Positions 25,618-34,081 of a stretch of 35,575 nucleotides of DNA are shown here, piece after piece (within the stretch, counting starts at the first letter, position 1; each line of letters begins with the position of its first letter). A program made the translations under genes and the position numbers. The DNA is from an uncultured Allofournierella sp. (GTDB lineage Bacteria; Bacillota; Clostridia; Oscillospirales; Ruminococcaceae): the NCBI GenBank assembly GCA_944382705.1, contig CALWNE010000059.1:1-35575 (forward strand), written 5' to 3'. Below the pieces are notes generated by a model. It was given only the letters and a program-made list of their open reading frames with translations, was not told where the DNA came from and did not search any database.

Positions 25618-26394
25618 ATGAGCATCATCAAACACGAAATCCCCTTGCTGGAATTTGACAACTGTCCCAGTGCTGTAATTAATCCCACCCACGAAGGGCT
25701 GGATCTGCATCTGCCCTCCAAATGTGTATTTGCCTTTGTAGGCGACTACATCGAACAATATGCCCTGGCTCATAACGCTTGTTTGGTGGCACATTTCGTG
25801 AGTGCCACGAAGAAATATCCTGTGTATACAGTTCTCTACCATGGGCAGGAAATTACTCTCTGCCAGGCCCCGGTGGGGGCAGCGGCGGCGGCTCAGCTTC
25901 TGGACTGGCTTATAGGGTATGGCGTCAGGCAGATTATCTCCACCGGCAGCTGCGGTGCATTGCAGCCTTTTGCGGAGGGAACCTTTTTAATCCCCTCCAA
26001 GGCACTGCGTGATGAGGGAGCCTCTTATCACTACGCACCGCCTTCCCGCTATATGGAGGTCAACGAAACAGCGCAGCAGGCATTAGCCCAGACTTTGCAG
26101 GAACACAACTTGCACTGGCAGGAGGTAATTACCTGGTCCACCGACGGATTTTATCGGGAAACCGCCGAAAAAATCAACTATCGCAAGATGGAAGGCTGCG
26201 CTGTTGTGGAGATGGAATGTTCTGCCCTAGCTGCCTGCGCTGCTTTTCGGGGTGCTGTATGGGGTATGTTGCTGTATACCGCTGACAGCCTTGCAAATGT
26301 GGAAGCCTACGACGCTCGGAACTGGGGCGGTGATGCCTATGAATATGCCTTACAGCTTTGTTTGGATGCAGTTTTAAAATTGCAAGCAGAATAA
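25618..26394 (+). CDS. Nucleoside phosphorylase (uridine/purine phosphorylase superfamily)
   Basis: 258 residues, the usual size for hexameric PNP_UDP_1 phosphorylases, which split nucleosides with phosphate into base and (deoxy)ribose-1-phosphate. Motifs: VGAAAAAQLLDWLIGYGVRQI, then STGSCGAL (phosphate/ribose region), LIPSKALRDEGASYHY, STDGFYRE, and VVEMECSALAACAAFRG (the M-E ribose-binding signature). The frame extends back to 25525, but ATG 25618 gives the sensible start, with AAAGGAG 11 bases upstream. Substrate (uridine or purine) cannot be decided. It could also be an orphan salvage enzyme, since no other nucleoside genes are nearby. Confidence 0.87.
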   Translation: MSIIKHEIPLLEFDNCPSAVINPTHEGLDLHLPSKCVFAFVGDYIEQYALAHNACLVAHFVSATKKYPVYTVLYHGQEITLCQAPVGAAAAAQLLDWLIGYGVRQIISTGSCGALQPFAEGTFLIPSKALRDEGASYHYAPPSRYMEVNETAQQALAQTLQEHNLHWQEVITWSTDGFYRETAEKINYRKMEGCAVVEMECSALAACAAFRGAVWGMLLYTADSLANVEAYDARNWGGDAYEYALQLCLDAVLKLQAE

Positions 26395-26641
26395 TGAATG
26401 GAAGCCTGCAAGAAGACTCTTTTTCTTGTATCTCCTATATGTGCCACCTCAGTCTGGTAATTTTTCTCAAAACTTTCATCCATTTATTGGGGTAAGGTGT
26501 AGTATAGTGAAACAGGCGGGTACTGCTAATGCCACGGCTTACCTTCTTTTTGGGAGCAGCCTTGGTGCACAGCCGCCTTTGGTCTTAGTTACTATGGTCA
26601 CATCCTTTGCGCTGTGACATCAATTCATTGGAGGTATTTTT

Positions 26642-27364
26642 ATGAAACGAGTTTTCACCACCCTTTGCGCTGTCGGTTTGGCAGCAGCCTTTACTGCCTG
26701 TTCGGCCTTAGGCGGCACTGACAGCGGCGCTTCCGAGGCAAACGCTCCTTCCGGCGGCAATTCTGCCAGCCAAACAATCTATGGTCAGGTCACGGACATT
26801 TCCGGGCAGGTTGTTACCCTTCAACTGGGCGAAATGGCCCAGCGTGGACAGCGGCCAGATGGCGATGAAAGCTTTGATCCGAGCCAGGCTCCACAGGACG
26901 GACAGAATCCGCAGGGTGAACCCCCTGCCGACCTGCCCAGCGATTCTGCTCCTTCTGGCGATAGCGGCGAGAACACCCCGCCCCAGATGCCTGATGAAAA
27001 AAACAGCGAAAATCTCCCCGAACTAAGCGAAGGACAAACGCCTCCCCAGGGCAATGGCCATGGCGGCGGTTTTGTTGCCGGTGATTCCACCCAGGAGTTT
27101 GACCTCTCCCAGGCAACCATCAACAGCTTTATGCCGGATGACCAAGCCCAGGTTGATATTTCCTCCATCCAGGTGGGAGATGTGCTGGAGCTGGTTTTGG
27201 ACGATAGCAACACCGTAACACAGGTTACAATCCAGCCCAGCGGCGGTATGGGGGGCGTTGATGGCGCAGCCCATGCTACACCGGAGGCAGACTCCGGCTC
27301 CACTGAATCTGCCGCAGGAGATGATGCCTCTGCTTCCTCCCAGTCCGCCGACGACAATCTCTAA
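26642..27364 (+). CDS. Probable lipoprotein with a low-complexity insert
   Basis: 240 residues. The N-terminal signal ends in FTAC (C20), a near-lipobox, so a lipoprotein is likely. It is followed by a Ser/Gly/Ala linker. A small beta-rich unit seems split in two: TIYGQVTDISGQVVTLQLG (~45-63) and, far downstream, the block from FDLSQATINSF through ISSIQVGDVLELVLDDSNTVTQVTI (~156-199). Between them is ~90 residues rich in P, Q, D, E, S and G. The paired segments resemble DUF5666/OB-like repeats of clostridial surface lipoproteins (tentative). The C-terminus is acidic and Ser/Ala-rich. ATG has GGAGG seven bases ahead. A short inverted repeat, GTCACA (26597-26602) with TGTGAC (26613-26618), lies just before the ribosome site. 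Function unknown. Confidence 0.75.
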   Translation: MKRVFTTLCAVGLAAAFTACSALGGTDSGASEANAPSGGNSASQTIYGQVTDISGQVVTLQLGEMAQRGQRPDGDESFDPSQAPQDGQNPQGEPPADLPSDSAPSGDSGENTPPQMPDEKNSENLPELSEGQTPPQGNGHGGGFVAGDSTQEFDLSQATINSFMPDDQAQVDISSIQVGDVLELVLDDSNTVTQVTIQPSGGMGGVDGAAHATPEADSGSTESAAGDDASASSQSADDNL

Positions 27365-27509
27365 AAATCGACCTTTGGCGTACCTGTAGTGCATGGTTTA
27401 CAGGCAAGGGCTTTATCCCCCAGCGCCGTATTCGGATTAAAAACAAGTCTTAGAACAGCACTACATACTTCTAGTTGCTGGAGCGCACTGGATTTTTTAC
27501 AGGATATCC

Positions 27510-27551
27510 CCAAGAGCGCAGCCAATCTTTAGTGGTTGGCTGCGCTCTTGG
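27510..27551. repeat. Perfect 16-bp hairpin without a T-run
   Basis: Arms 27510-27525 and 27536-27551 with a ten-base loop, GC-rich. Neither side is followed by a T-tract, so it is not a normal intrinsic terminator. It may block exonucleases at the 3' end of the lipoprotein mRNA. Confidence 0.7.
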
Positions 27552-27652
27552 CAAAGTATCACAAAAACTTTTGCCAGATACACCCCCCTGAGCTTTGGGG
27601 TATGAATTGTGCGGTGCTGCCTTAAACTCCGTAGGTCATACTTTTTTCTGTT

Positions 27653-27683
27653 TTGTGCGCTTGGCTCTGGTTTGTGTTATAAT
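27653..27683 (+). promoter_or_regulatory. Promoter of the TrmO/DJ-1 gene pair
   Basis: Perfect TATAAT (27678-27683) with an extended -10 TG (27675-27676); weak TTGTGC -35 (27653-27658) at 19 bases. The leader has a small hairpin (ACCCAC/GTGGGT) before the GAAGGAG ribosome site. Confidence 0.6.
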
Positions 27684-27743
27684 AAAAGCGTTGGCTCACC
27701 CACTTTAAGGGGTGGGTATACTAACTGAAGGAGAGCGCACCTT

Positions 27744-28466
27744 ATGGAAAACCCCATCCCCATGCAAATTATTGCCCGTATCCACTCGGATTTTTCCTCA
27801 AAATTCGGCATTCCCCGCCAAAGCGGAATGGTGCCCCAGCTTAAAGCCCGCATTGTGTTTGAGCCGGAATACCGGGTGGATGCTGCGGTGCGTGGACTGG
27901 AAGGGTTTTCTCACCTGTGGCTGATTTGGCAATTTTCCCAAGCGGTACGGAGCCAATGGTCCCCCACCGTGCGCCCGCCCAGGCTGGGAGGCAATACACG
28001 GATGGGCGTGTTCGCCACCCGTTCCCCTTTTCGGCCCAATGCCATTGGGCTTTCCTGCGTGGAGCTGGAGCGCATTGAATTGCACCCGGAATTGGGGCCG
28101 GTGCTCCATGTATTGGGAGCCGACCTGCTGGACCAGACCCCTATTTTTGATGTAAAGCCCTATCTGCCTGCTGCGGACTGCAAGCCGCAGGCTACCGGCG
28201 GGTTTGCAACTGCTCATCTGGATTATGGGCTGGAAGTGGTATTTCCCCAGCGGTGGCTGGACTGTGTGCCGGCAGAAAAACAGGAGGCCCTTCGGGGTGT
28301 TCTGTCTCAGGACCCTCGGCCCTCCTACCACGACGACCCCCAGCGGGTGTACGGCCTTTCGTTTGCAGGGCTGGAAATTAAGTTCACCGTATGCGATAGG
28401 GTGCTTACGGTATGCAGTGTATCCGACAGCAAGGCGGAGAGTGCTTCTGCCCCAGCTGAACATTGA
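27744..28466 (+). CDS. trmO: TrmO (TsaA family), tRNA t6A37 N6-methyltransferase
   Basis: 240 residues, close to the ~235 of the Escherichia coli protein. TrmO adds a methyl group from SAM to the t6A base next to the anticodon of some threonine tRNAs. Family blocks: FGIPRQSGMVPQLKARIVF, then FSHLWLIWQF, RPPRLGGNTRMGVFATRSPFRPN, IGLSCVELERIE, VLGADLLDQTPIFDVKPYLP. The C-terminal extension has DPRPSYHDDPQRVYGL. ATG 27744 has GAAGGAG ten bases ahead; an in-frame ATG six codons later is the alternative start. It is followed after 31 bases by a DJ-1-like gene on the same strand. Confidence 0.93.
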   Translation: MENPIPMQIIARIHSDFSSKFGIPRQSGMVPQLKARIVFEPEYRVDAAVRGLEGFSHLWLIWQFSQAVRSQWSPTVRPPRLGGNTRMGVFATRSPFRPNAIGLSCVELERIELHPELGPVLHVLGADLLDQTPIFDVKPYLPAADCKPQATGGFATAHLDYGLEVVFPQRWLDCVPAEKQEALRGVLSQDPRPSYHDDPQRVYGLSFAGLEIKFTVCDRVLTVCSVSDSKAESASAPAEH

Positions 28467-28497
28467 TAACAAACCCACCAAAGGAGGAACCCTGGAG

Positions 28498-29055
28498 ATG
28501 AAACGCGTTTGTGTTGTAATGGCCAATGGTACCGAAGAGTGTGAGGCATTGCTCACCGTAGACCTGCTGCGCCGGGCTGGTGTGGAAGTAATCACTGCCA
28601 GTATTTACGAAATTCCGGAAATTGTATCCAGTCATGACATCCGGCTGCATACCGATGCCTGTGCCAGCCAGATGAACGGCCAGGATTTTGACGCCATTGT
28701 TCTGCCCGGCGGTATGCCTGGTACAACTCACCTGGGCCAGAGCGAGGATGTAAAGCGAATCTGCACCCAAGCCGCCCAAGCCGGTGCTTTGCTGGCTGCC
28801 ATTTGTGCAGCACCCACGGTTCTGGCCAGCCTTGGCTTTTTGGAAAATCGCCAGGCAACAGCCCACAAGGCGTTTGTAGACCAGCTGCCCGGCGCGCTGG
28901 TAGTGCACCAACCTGTGGTGGAGGACGGCCCCATCATCACCGGCTGGGGTTTGGGCGCTTCCATCCCCTTCTCCCTGGTTCTTGTCCGCCGTTTGTGCGG
29001 CGAACAAGCTGCCCAGGAAGTACGCCAGGCCATCGGGTATCCCTTTGCTTTTTAA
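28498..29055 (+). CDS. DJ-1/PfpI superfamily protein (YajL/ThiJ type)
   Basis: 185 residues, the usual size for a DJ-1 family protein. The nucleophile elbow cysteine is in AAICAAPTVLA, and the conserved glutamate is in NGTEECEAL. Other blocks are DFDAIVLPGGMPGT and ITGWGLGASIPFSLVLV. Members are stress-linked (redox sensing, deglycase or glyoxalase activity, chaperone); the exact activity is disputed and cannot be read here. The open frame starts far upstream inside trmO. ATG 28498 is clear, with AAGGAGG ten bases ahead. Second gene of the trmO transcript, ended by a strong terminator. Confidence 0.9.
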   Translation: MKRVCVVMANGTEECEALLTVDLLRRAGVEVITASIYEIPEIVSSHDIRLHTDACASQMNGQDFDAIVLPGGMPGTTHLGQSEDVKRICTQAAQAGALLAAICAAPTVLASLGFLENRQATAHKAFVDQLPGALVVHQPVVEDGPIITGWGLGASIPFSLVLVRRLCGEQAAQEVRQAIGYPFAF

Positions 29056-29069
29056 AGCAGTGCAGTTTA

Positions 29070-29117
29070 GCCCCCTTCCCAGCCGAATGGTTGTTCCGCC
29101 GGGAAGGGGGCCTTTTT
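29070..29117 (+). terminator. Intrinsic terminator of the trmO-DJ-1 operon
   Basis: 11-bp stem GCCCCCTTCCC (29070-29080) with GGGAAGGGGGC (29101-29111), then CTTTTTG. Confidence 0.92.
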
Positions 29118-29462
29118 GCACAAATAATTTCCCGGAGAATAATTTTTCATCGCTCTTTAGTCCCATTTAATCAATACAAAGCAGAAGAATCTGGTGCCTT
29201 ACTGGTTTCTTGTAACTTGCTGCATCCGCATCAAAAGCAAACACAAATTCAGCCATTTGTTAGCTGCTATTCTTGCGACCCCAAAACTTTTACATTTAAA
29301 ATCTGCTCTGTACATCAGAATAATCTGGCGATTCCTTTTGTGTAAAGTTGCTCCAGGATATTTTTGTGCTAGCCTTTCTTCTTTTTCATTTATTTCTTTG
29401 ATATACTCATGAATTTATGTTACACTAAATAAGTACAACTTTATCTGAAAGGAAGTGACCCT
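29118..29462. other. Intergenic region before the antiporter
   Basis: 345 bases. Apart from the promoter at 29398-29426 nothing is recognised: no coding frame with a ribosome site and no c-di-AMP (ydaO-type) or other riboswitch. Confidence 0.5.
29398..29426 (+). promoter_or_regulatory. Promoter of the antiporter gene
   Basis: TTGATA (29398-29403), 17 bases, TACACT (29421-29426), about 30 bases before the start codon. Confidence 0.65.
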
Positions 29463-31055
29463 TTGAACGGCATCCTATTGTTAATGGGTATTGTGATTTT
29501 GGTTTGTATTACTGCATATCGCTTTACCGAACGGCTGGCAGTTCCTTCTCTGCTGATTTTTATTTTGCTGGGTATGGCCTTTGGTGAAAACGGGATTTTT
29601 AAAATCTCTTTCAGCGATTACAGCCTCTCCGAAACAGTCTGTTCCATCTGCCTGGTATTTATTATGTACTATGGTGGTTTTGGCACCAACATCCGGGCTG
29701 CTAAATCCGTAGCTGCCAAGTCCGTAGTGCTTTCCACACTGGGCGTTCTGCTAACCGCAGGTCTGACAGGCGTCTTTATTCATTTTGCACTCAATCTCAG
29801 CTGGCTGGAAAGTGCACTGATCGGCTCGGTGATTGCATCAACGGATGCTGCCTCGGTGTTTAACATCCTGCGAACCCGCAGCCTGAACCTGAAAGACAAC
29901 ACTGCCAGTTTGCTGGAGCTGGAATCCGGCTCTAACGACCCTATATCCTATATGCTCACGGTAGTGTTGGTGGCACTCATGCGGGGAGACAGTATCTCGG
30001 TTCCTTGGATGCTGTTCCAGCAGTTGTTCTTTGGTATTGTGTGCGGTCTTGCCATTGGTGCCGCTGCGGTTTGGGTGCTTTCCAATCGGGATTTCCAAAT
30101 TTCCCAGGGCAGCACAATCTTTGTGTTTGCGATTGCTGTTATCGGCTATGCTCTTCCCGCTGCCATGGGCGGCAACGGCTATTTGAGCGTTTACCTTTGT
30201 GGCATCCTGATGGGCAACGCACGCATTCCGGAAAAACGCAACCTGGTACGCTTTTTTGATGTACTTACCGGCATTGCCCAGATGATGATTTTCTTCCTGC
30301 TGGGGTTGCTGGTCACTCCCAAGGACCTGCCTCTGGTCATTGTGCCCGCTTTTCTTATTACGCTGTTCCTCACCTTCGTGGGCCGTCCGCTGGCTGTGGT
30401 GGGTATTCTGCTCCCCTTCCGCTCCTCTCTGGCTCAGATGGGTATTGTGTCCTGGGCTGGCCTGCGGGGCGTTGCTTCCATTGTGTTTGCAATTTACGCC
30501 ACACTTCATTACCAAAATCTTACCTACAATCTCTTTGATTTGGTGTTCTGCATTGTGCTGCTGTCCATGGCGTTCCAGGGTACCCTGCTGCCCTATGTGG
30601 CCCGCTGGATTGGTATGATTGATGAACACGCTGATGTGCGCAAGACCTTTAACGATTACCAGGAAGAAAACGATGTAAGCTTTATTAAAATCCATATGGA
30701 CGAAACTCACCCTTGGGCTTATAAAAAGCTGCGGGATATTGTTACCCCGCCAGATTTCTTAATTGCGCTGGTAGCCCGGCAGAATCAGGGCTTTATGGTA
30801 CCCAGCGGCGATACAGAAATTTTGCCTGGCGATTTGCTGGTGATTGCAGGACGGGAATTTGAAAACCGCGAAAATCTTACGCTCCGTGAAGTTGCAGTCA
30901 CCGAAAAGAACCGCTACTGCAACAAGAGCCTACGGGAAATCAATCTACCCAACGGAACCTTAATTGTTATGGTACAGCGGCTTAATCAAACCATCATTCC
31001 ATGTGGTGATACCACCATTCTGGAAGGCGATACGCTGGTTGTAGCCCATTACTAA
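29463..31055 (+). CDS. CPA1-type K+/H+ or Na+/H+ antiporter with TrkA-C regulatory tail (CvrA/NhaP2-like)
   Basis: 530 residues. About 12 membrane helices (1-390) of the CPA1 exchanger fold; the ion-binding aspartate is probably in VIASTDAASVFNIL, with ELESGSNDPISYML next. The cytoplasmic tail has two TrkA-C/RCK-C-like segments. The first is ~405-460 (HPWAYKKLRDIVTPPDFLIALV, then DTEILPGDLLVIAG). The second is ~475-530 (NKSLREINLPNGTLIVMV, then DTTILEGDTLVVAH). Such domains bind c-di-AMP or nucleotides in related transporters. The likely role is cation/pH homeostasis, most like the potassium/proton antiporter CvrA. Start is TTG at 29463, with AAAGGAAG about seven bases upstream. Monocistronic, ended by 31147-31187. 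Confidence 0.88.
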   Translation: MNGILLLMGIVILVCITAYRFTERLAVPSLLIFILLGMAFGENGIFKISFSDYSLSETVCSICLVFIMYYGGFGTNIRAAKSVAAKSVVLSTLGVLLTAGLTGVFIHFALNLSWLESALIGSVIASTDAASVFNILRTRSLNLKDNTASLLELESGSNDPISYMLTVVLVALMRGDSISVPWMLFQQLFFGIVCGLAIGAAAVWVLSNRDFQISQGSTIFVFAIAVIGYALPAAMGGNGYLSVYLCGILMGNARIPEKRNLVRFFDVLTGIAQMMIFFLLGLLVTPKDLPLVIVPAFLITLFLTFVGRPLAVVGILLPFRSSLAQMGIVSWAGLRGVASIVFAIYATLHYQNLTYNLFDLVFCIVLLSMAFQGTLLPYVARWIGMIDEHADVRKTFNDYQEENDVSFIKIHMDETHPWAYKKLRDIVTPPDFLIALVARQNQGFMVPSGDTEILPGDLLVIAGREFENRENLTLREVAVTEKNRYCNKSLREINLPNGTLIVMVQRLNQTIIPCGDTTILEGDTLVVAHY

Positions 31056-31146
31056 GTCTCTGTTACTAAATCCAAGCAGGTTCTATCGTGTTTGCTGCAA
31101 GGCCACCAGTTGGTCTTTTGGCAGGCCAATGTAAACCAAAACAACA

Positions 31147-31187
31147 AAAAAGTCATGTCCCTTTTAAAACCAGGGACATGACTTTTT
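31147..31187. terminator. Bidirectional intrinsic terminator
   Basis: Perfect 15-bp stem (31147-31161 with 31173-31187), A-tract/T-tract on the two sides. It ends both the antiporter (plus) and the ABC permease operon (minus). Confidence 0.93.
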
Positions 31188-31230
31188 GTTTTTGTGTAAT
31201 ATGAATGTTTTCCAGAAAGAAAACAAACCC

Positions 31231-32694
31231 TTACTCGTGGCGGATGGCCTCCAGAGCACTGATGCGGGTAGCTCGGATGGCAGGCCACAAACCGCTGAGT
31301 ACACCTACCAGAGTGGAAAAGCTAAGCCCCAACACCACCAGCCATGGGGGAATCATGGAGATAGCTCCCCCGGTAGCGCCATAGTATCCGCCGCCAAAGC
31401 TGTTGAGCAAGCCGCTCACATCCACCGCTGCACCAAACAAAGCAGCTATGGTTGCCAGATTGTTAAGCACCAGACTGGCCAGAAAGCTGAGGGCCACACC
31501 AATAATGCCGCCCAGCAGGCCAATGGCTCCTGCCTCAATCAAAAACATATTGCGGATTTTGCGCACCTCGCAGCCCAAAACTTTCATTACGCCAATTTCC
31601 TTGGTGCGCTCGTAGATGGACATCATCATGGTGTTGGCGATGTTCAATGCTGCCACCAGCAGCGCAACTGCTGCGGTGCCGCCCAAAATCATTTGGCTCT
31701 TTGCCACGCTGGCCTGCATTTCCTCGCGAATTTGGCTCATAGAGGATGTTTCATAGCCCAAATCTTTCAGCTGCTGCTCTACATCTGTTACATTGCTTAC
31801 ATCGTCTACCTTTACATACACGGTTTGGTAGCCGCTGTCCTTCTGCTGAATTACCTGGCCATTGGCGCCAATCATAGCCATACCGCCGCCACTGTTCTTT
31901 TTGCCAGAAAGCCGGGTATATGCTTCGGAGAGCATTTTCAAATCCTGAACTCGCATGGCAATGCCGGAATTGGTGAAATATTGTTTGGTATCATCCTGTT
32001 GGAACACACCCACAACCACCAGCTGGTAATCCTGCGTTTTTTCGTTTCCGTTTGCGTCATAGGCAGTCAGCCGGAAAGTGAGTTTTTCCTTTTCGATGTT
32101 AAAGAATGGCTCCACTGGGTTTCCTGCGGAGTCGGTCTGGCCCCAGTACCGCTGCCGTTTGCCGCTGTTGGGGCTCTTGCGAGTATCTTGGAATTCGTAG
32201 GCGAAATGTTCACCTATCAGCACTGGAATCTTCTTTTTGCCCAGGTTCATGTCATCGGTAATAAAATTTCCGCTAATGAGCTGGTAGCCCATGGCCTGCA
32301 ATGCATCCATGTCCACTCCATAGGTATTCCAGGAGTATGCTTCATAGCGATCGTTCTTGCCGGCCAGAATGGTGGCGCTCATGTTACCATCCTGATACAT
32401 GGGGGTTACCGCCACAACATGGTTGTATCCCCGTATTTGGTCCAGCATAGCGTCATCCAAAACCGGAATCTCGTTGCTGGAGGCACCCCATTGATAGTTG
32501 TTAATGGTAATCTGGGTTAAATCGCCCCAGCTTTGCAGCATCTCCTCGTTCTGGGCATTGCTGGCAATACCCAGGCTAATCATTACGATAATCGAGAAGG
32601 TGCCCACAACTACACCAATAACAGTAAGGGCTGTACGCCCCTTGCGGCGGCGAAGATTATCCGTGCTGAGACGCAGCAAATCAGATATCTTCAT
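31231..32694 (-). CDS. MacB/FtsX-type ABC transporter permease
   Basis: 487 residues. TM1 ~18-45 (RTALTVIGVVVGTFSIIVMISLGI), a large extracytoplasmic MacB-type core (~46-330), then three TM helices. The canonical FtsX end is VLSGLWPAIRATRISALEAIRHE. MacB-type permeases act as mechanotransmission devices that move substrates from the outer face of the membrane, or release proteins, instead of passing them through a channel. ATG has GGAGG six bases ahead. It overlaps the upstream CARDB-like gene by 14 bases, so translation is coupled. Partner ATPase at 34082-34876. Substrate unknown (peptide, lipoprotein or antibiotic are all possible). Confidence 0.92.
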   Translation of the reverse strand: MKISDLLRLSTDNLRRRKGRTALTVIGVVVGTFSIIVMISLGIASNAQNEEMLQSWGDLTQITINNYQWGASSNEIPVLDDAMLDQIRGYNHVVAVTPMYQDGNMSATILAGKNDRYEAYSWNTYGVDMDALQAMGYQLISGNFITDDMNLGKKKIPVLIGEHFAYEFQDTRKSPNSGKRQRYWGQTDSAGNPVEPFFNIEKEKLTFRLTAYDANGNEKTQDYQLVVVGVFQQDDTKQYFTNSGIAMRVQDLKMLSEAYTRLSGKKNSGGGMAMIGANGQVIQQKDSGYQTVYVKVDDVSNVTDVEQQLKDLGYETSSMSQIREEMQASVAKSQMILGGTAAVALLVAALNIANTMMMSIYERTKEIGVMKVLGCEVRKIRNMFLIEAGAIGLLGGIIGVALSFLASLVLNNLATIAALFGAAVDVSGLLNSFGGGYYGATGGAISMIPPWLVVLGLSFSTLVGVLSGLWPAIRATRISALEAIRHE

Positions 32695-34069
32695 CTTCGT
32701 CCTCCAGTTGTGTCAGTTTTTTGGCCTTTGCCTTTTTGCGTACAATAACCACTACAATTGCAGCAACACCAACAATGCCCAGAGCAATCAAAGCCCAGCC
32801 CCATACCGGAATGCCAACTTGCTGAGGTTCTTCCGGAATTTCATCTGTAAAGCCAGGATTCATCATGTCGTCCATGCTCATGCCCTGCTCTACCATGCAG
32901 GAAAATTCTTTTTCGATGCTCTTAATCTCGCCCTTAGCGTCCTCATAGGTGAGAATTACTTTGCCGTTGAGCGCTCCCTCCTGGGACGCAATCACAGAAA
33001 AATCCACCGAATTCTCAGTGCCTGGCTGAATATTGCCCAGGAATTGACTCTGGCCGGGGTTGGAAAGATTATCGCCCTGAATTTCGGCCGACAGGTTGTT
33101 GATGGAACTTTTGCCTTTGTTGACAAAGGTAACCGACAGATAGCCTTCTTCGCCCATCATCAATACTTCGGGAGCTTCCATATTGGTGATGTCAAAGCGT
33201 TCGGGCTGAGTGACCGGGATGGAAATGGGAGAAACAGCAGCCTCCCCTTCCTTGCTGCTCAGGTTTACCGAGATGCTGATGGCGCCAGGTTCAATGGTGG
33301 CATCCGTGGTCATCTTGAAGCTGATGGTTTTGGTGGTGTTGGGTGCCATCGTGCCCACATAAGTATTCATGCTGCCGCTTGCCAGGGAGATGTTTTTAGC
33401 GTCCCCCAAGTTTAGGCCCACCATTACATCCTGCAAGCTGCTGGTGCCGCTGGTGGTGAACAGGGTCAAATCCAGCACAAATTCTTTGCCAGCTTCCACG
33501 CTGGTGCCGCCAAAGGAGAAATCCTTGACCAGAATTTTGGGGTAATCTTTTTCTGGTTCCGGTGTGGCGGTGGCTTCCGGTTCCTGCGTGTCGGCAGAAT
33601 CCAGACACTGGGCAATGACAATGCTTTCCTGTACCACGCCGTTGCTTGTTACCAACTCAAACTGCAGTGTGTTGCCGCCACCCAGGTATAAAATGTTATT
33701 AAAGGTAACGGAGCCATTCTGTACCTGAGCTTCCACCGGGCCGTAGTTTGTAAAGCAAGCGTTGTTTACCACACGGCCCGACACAACACCTTCTGCATTC
33801 AGGAAGGAAATGGTTACATGGCCACCTTCCATGCGGTCCCAGAGGTTATCGGTGCCGTCCAGAATTTCCACCTGGTAGTCCTTTACCTGAACCACAGGCA
33901 CAGGAGTAGGCTCGGTAGTGGGACTTTCTTCAGGCTGGCTTTCGCTTGCAGCTGCCGCCGAAGGAAGGGCAGCCTGGGGTTCTTGCGCAAAGGCAGAAAA
34001 CCCTGCAAAAGTACCGGCGGCCATGAGCATTGCCAGAAAAACGCTTAACTGCTTAATGGGCTGTTTCAT
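32681..34069 (-). CDS. Surface protein with CARDB/S-layer-like domains and C-terminal anchor, ABC partner
   Basis: 462 residues. Signal peptide (~1-28, ending FSAFAQEP) and a Pro/Glu/Ser/Thr-rich linker (~29-60). Several beta-sandwich repeats of the COG1361/CARDB kind follow: VEAGKEFVLDLTLFTTSGTSSLQDV, and MMGEEGYLSVTFVNKGKSSINNLSAEI. A TM helix lies ~425-447 (VWGWALIALGIVGVAAIVVVIV), then a K-rich and acidic tail. The bulk is therefore outside the cell. In MacAB-type systems the gene beside the permease is usually an HlyD-like adaptor; this is not one, as no lipoyl or coiled-coil hairpin is seen. ATG 34069 has GAGGAGAG upstream. It is 12 bases after the ATPase and overlaps the permease, so it is very likely part of the same complex. 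Confidence 0.83.
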   Translation of the reverse strand: MKQPIKQLSVFLAMLMAAGTFAGFSAFAQEPQAALPSAAAASESQPEESPTTEPTPVPVVQVKDYQVEILDGTDNLWDRMEGGHVTISFLNAEGVVSGRVVNNACFTNYGPVEAQVQNGSVTFNNILYLGGGNTLQFELVTSNGVVQESIVIAQCLDSADTQEPEATATPEPEKDYPKILVKDFSFGGTSVEAGKEFVLDLTLFTTSGTSSLQDVMVGLNLGDAKNISLASGSMNTYVGTMAPNTTKTISFKMTTDATIEPGAISISVNLSSKEGEAAVSPISIPVTQPERFDITNMEAPEVLMMGEEGYLSVTFVNKGKSSINNLSAEIQGDNLSNPGQSQFLGNIQPGTENSVDFSVIASQEGALNGKVILTYEDAKGEIKSIEKEFSCMVEQGMSMDDMMNPGFTDEIPEEPQQVGIPVWGWALIALGIVGVAAIVVVIVRKKAKAKKLTQLEDEDEDI

Positions 34070-34081
34070 ACGATTCTCTCC

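Larger units (their letters stand above)
27365..27743. other. Intergenic region with strong inverted repeats, no gene
   Basis: 379 bases. Contains TGTAGTGC (27385-27392) complementary to GCACTACA (27458-27465), enclosing a small GGG-CTTTAT-CCC hairpin. A perfect 16-bp stem lies at 27510-27525 with 27536-27551, and the promoter for the next gene follows. No coding frame stood out. A structured 3' end or small RNA is possible, but no known RNA family was recognised. Confidence 0.45.

Noticed and set aside
26426..26617. 63-codon open frame between the phosphorylase and the lipoprotein
   Set aside because: No Shine-Dalgarno and no recognisable composition; the region looks like leader or intergenic sequence.
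27510..27551. Intrinsic terminator
   Set aside because: The stem is perfect but neither strand has a following T-tract, so it is listed only as a hairpin.
27798..28595. 265-codon open frame on the minus strand
   Set aside because: Antisense to trmO; no motif and no start signal.
29838..30710. 290-codon open frame on the minus strand
   Set aside because: Antisense to the antiporter; His/Gln/Asn-rich low-quality translation.
31186..32520. 444-codon open frame on the plus strand
   Set aside because: It is the antisense shadow of the MacB-like permease. The translation is His/Cys/Ala-rich with no family motif, and it has no ribosome site.
32498..33415. 305-codon open frame on the plus strand
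   Set aside because: Antisense across the permease and CARDB-like genes; no ribosome site and no family pattern.
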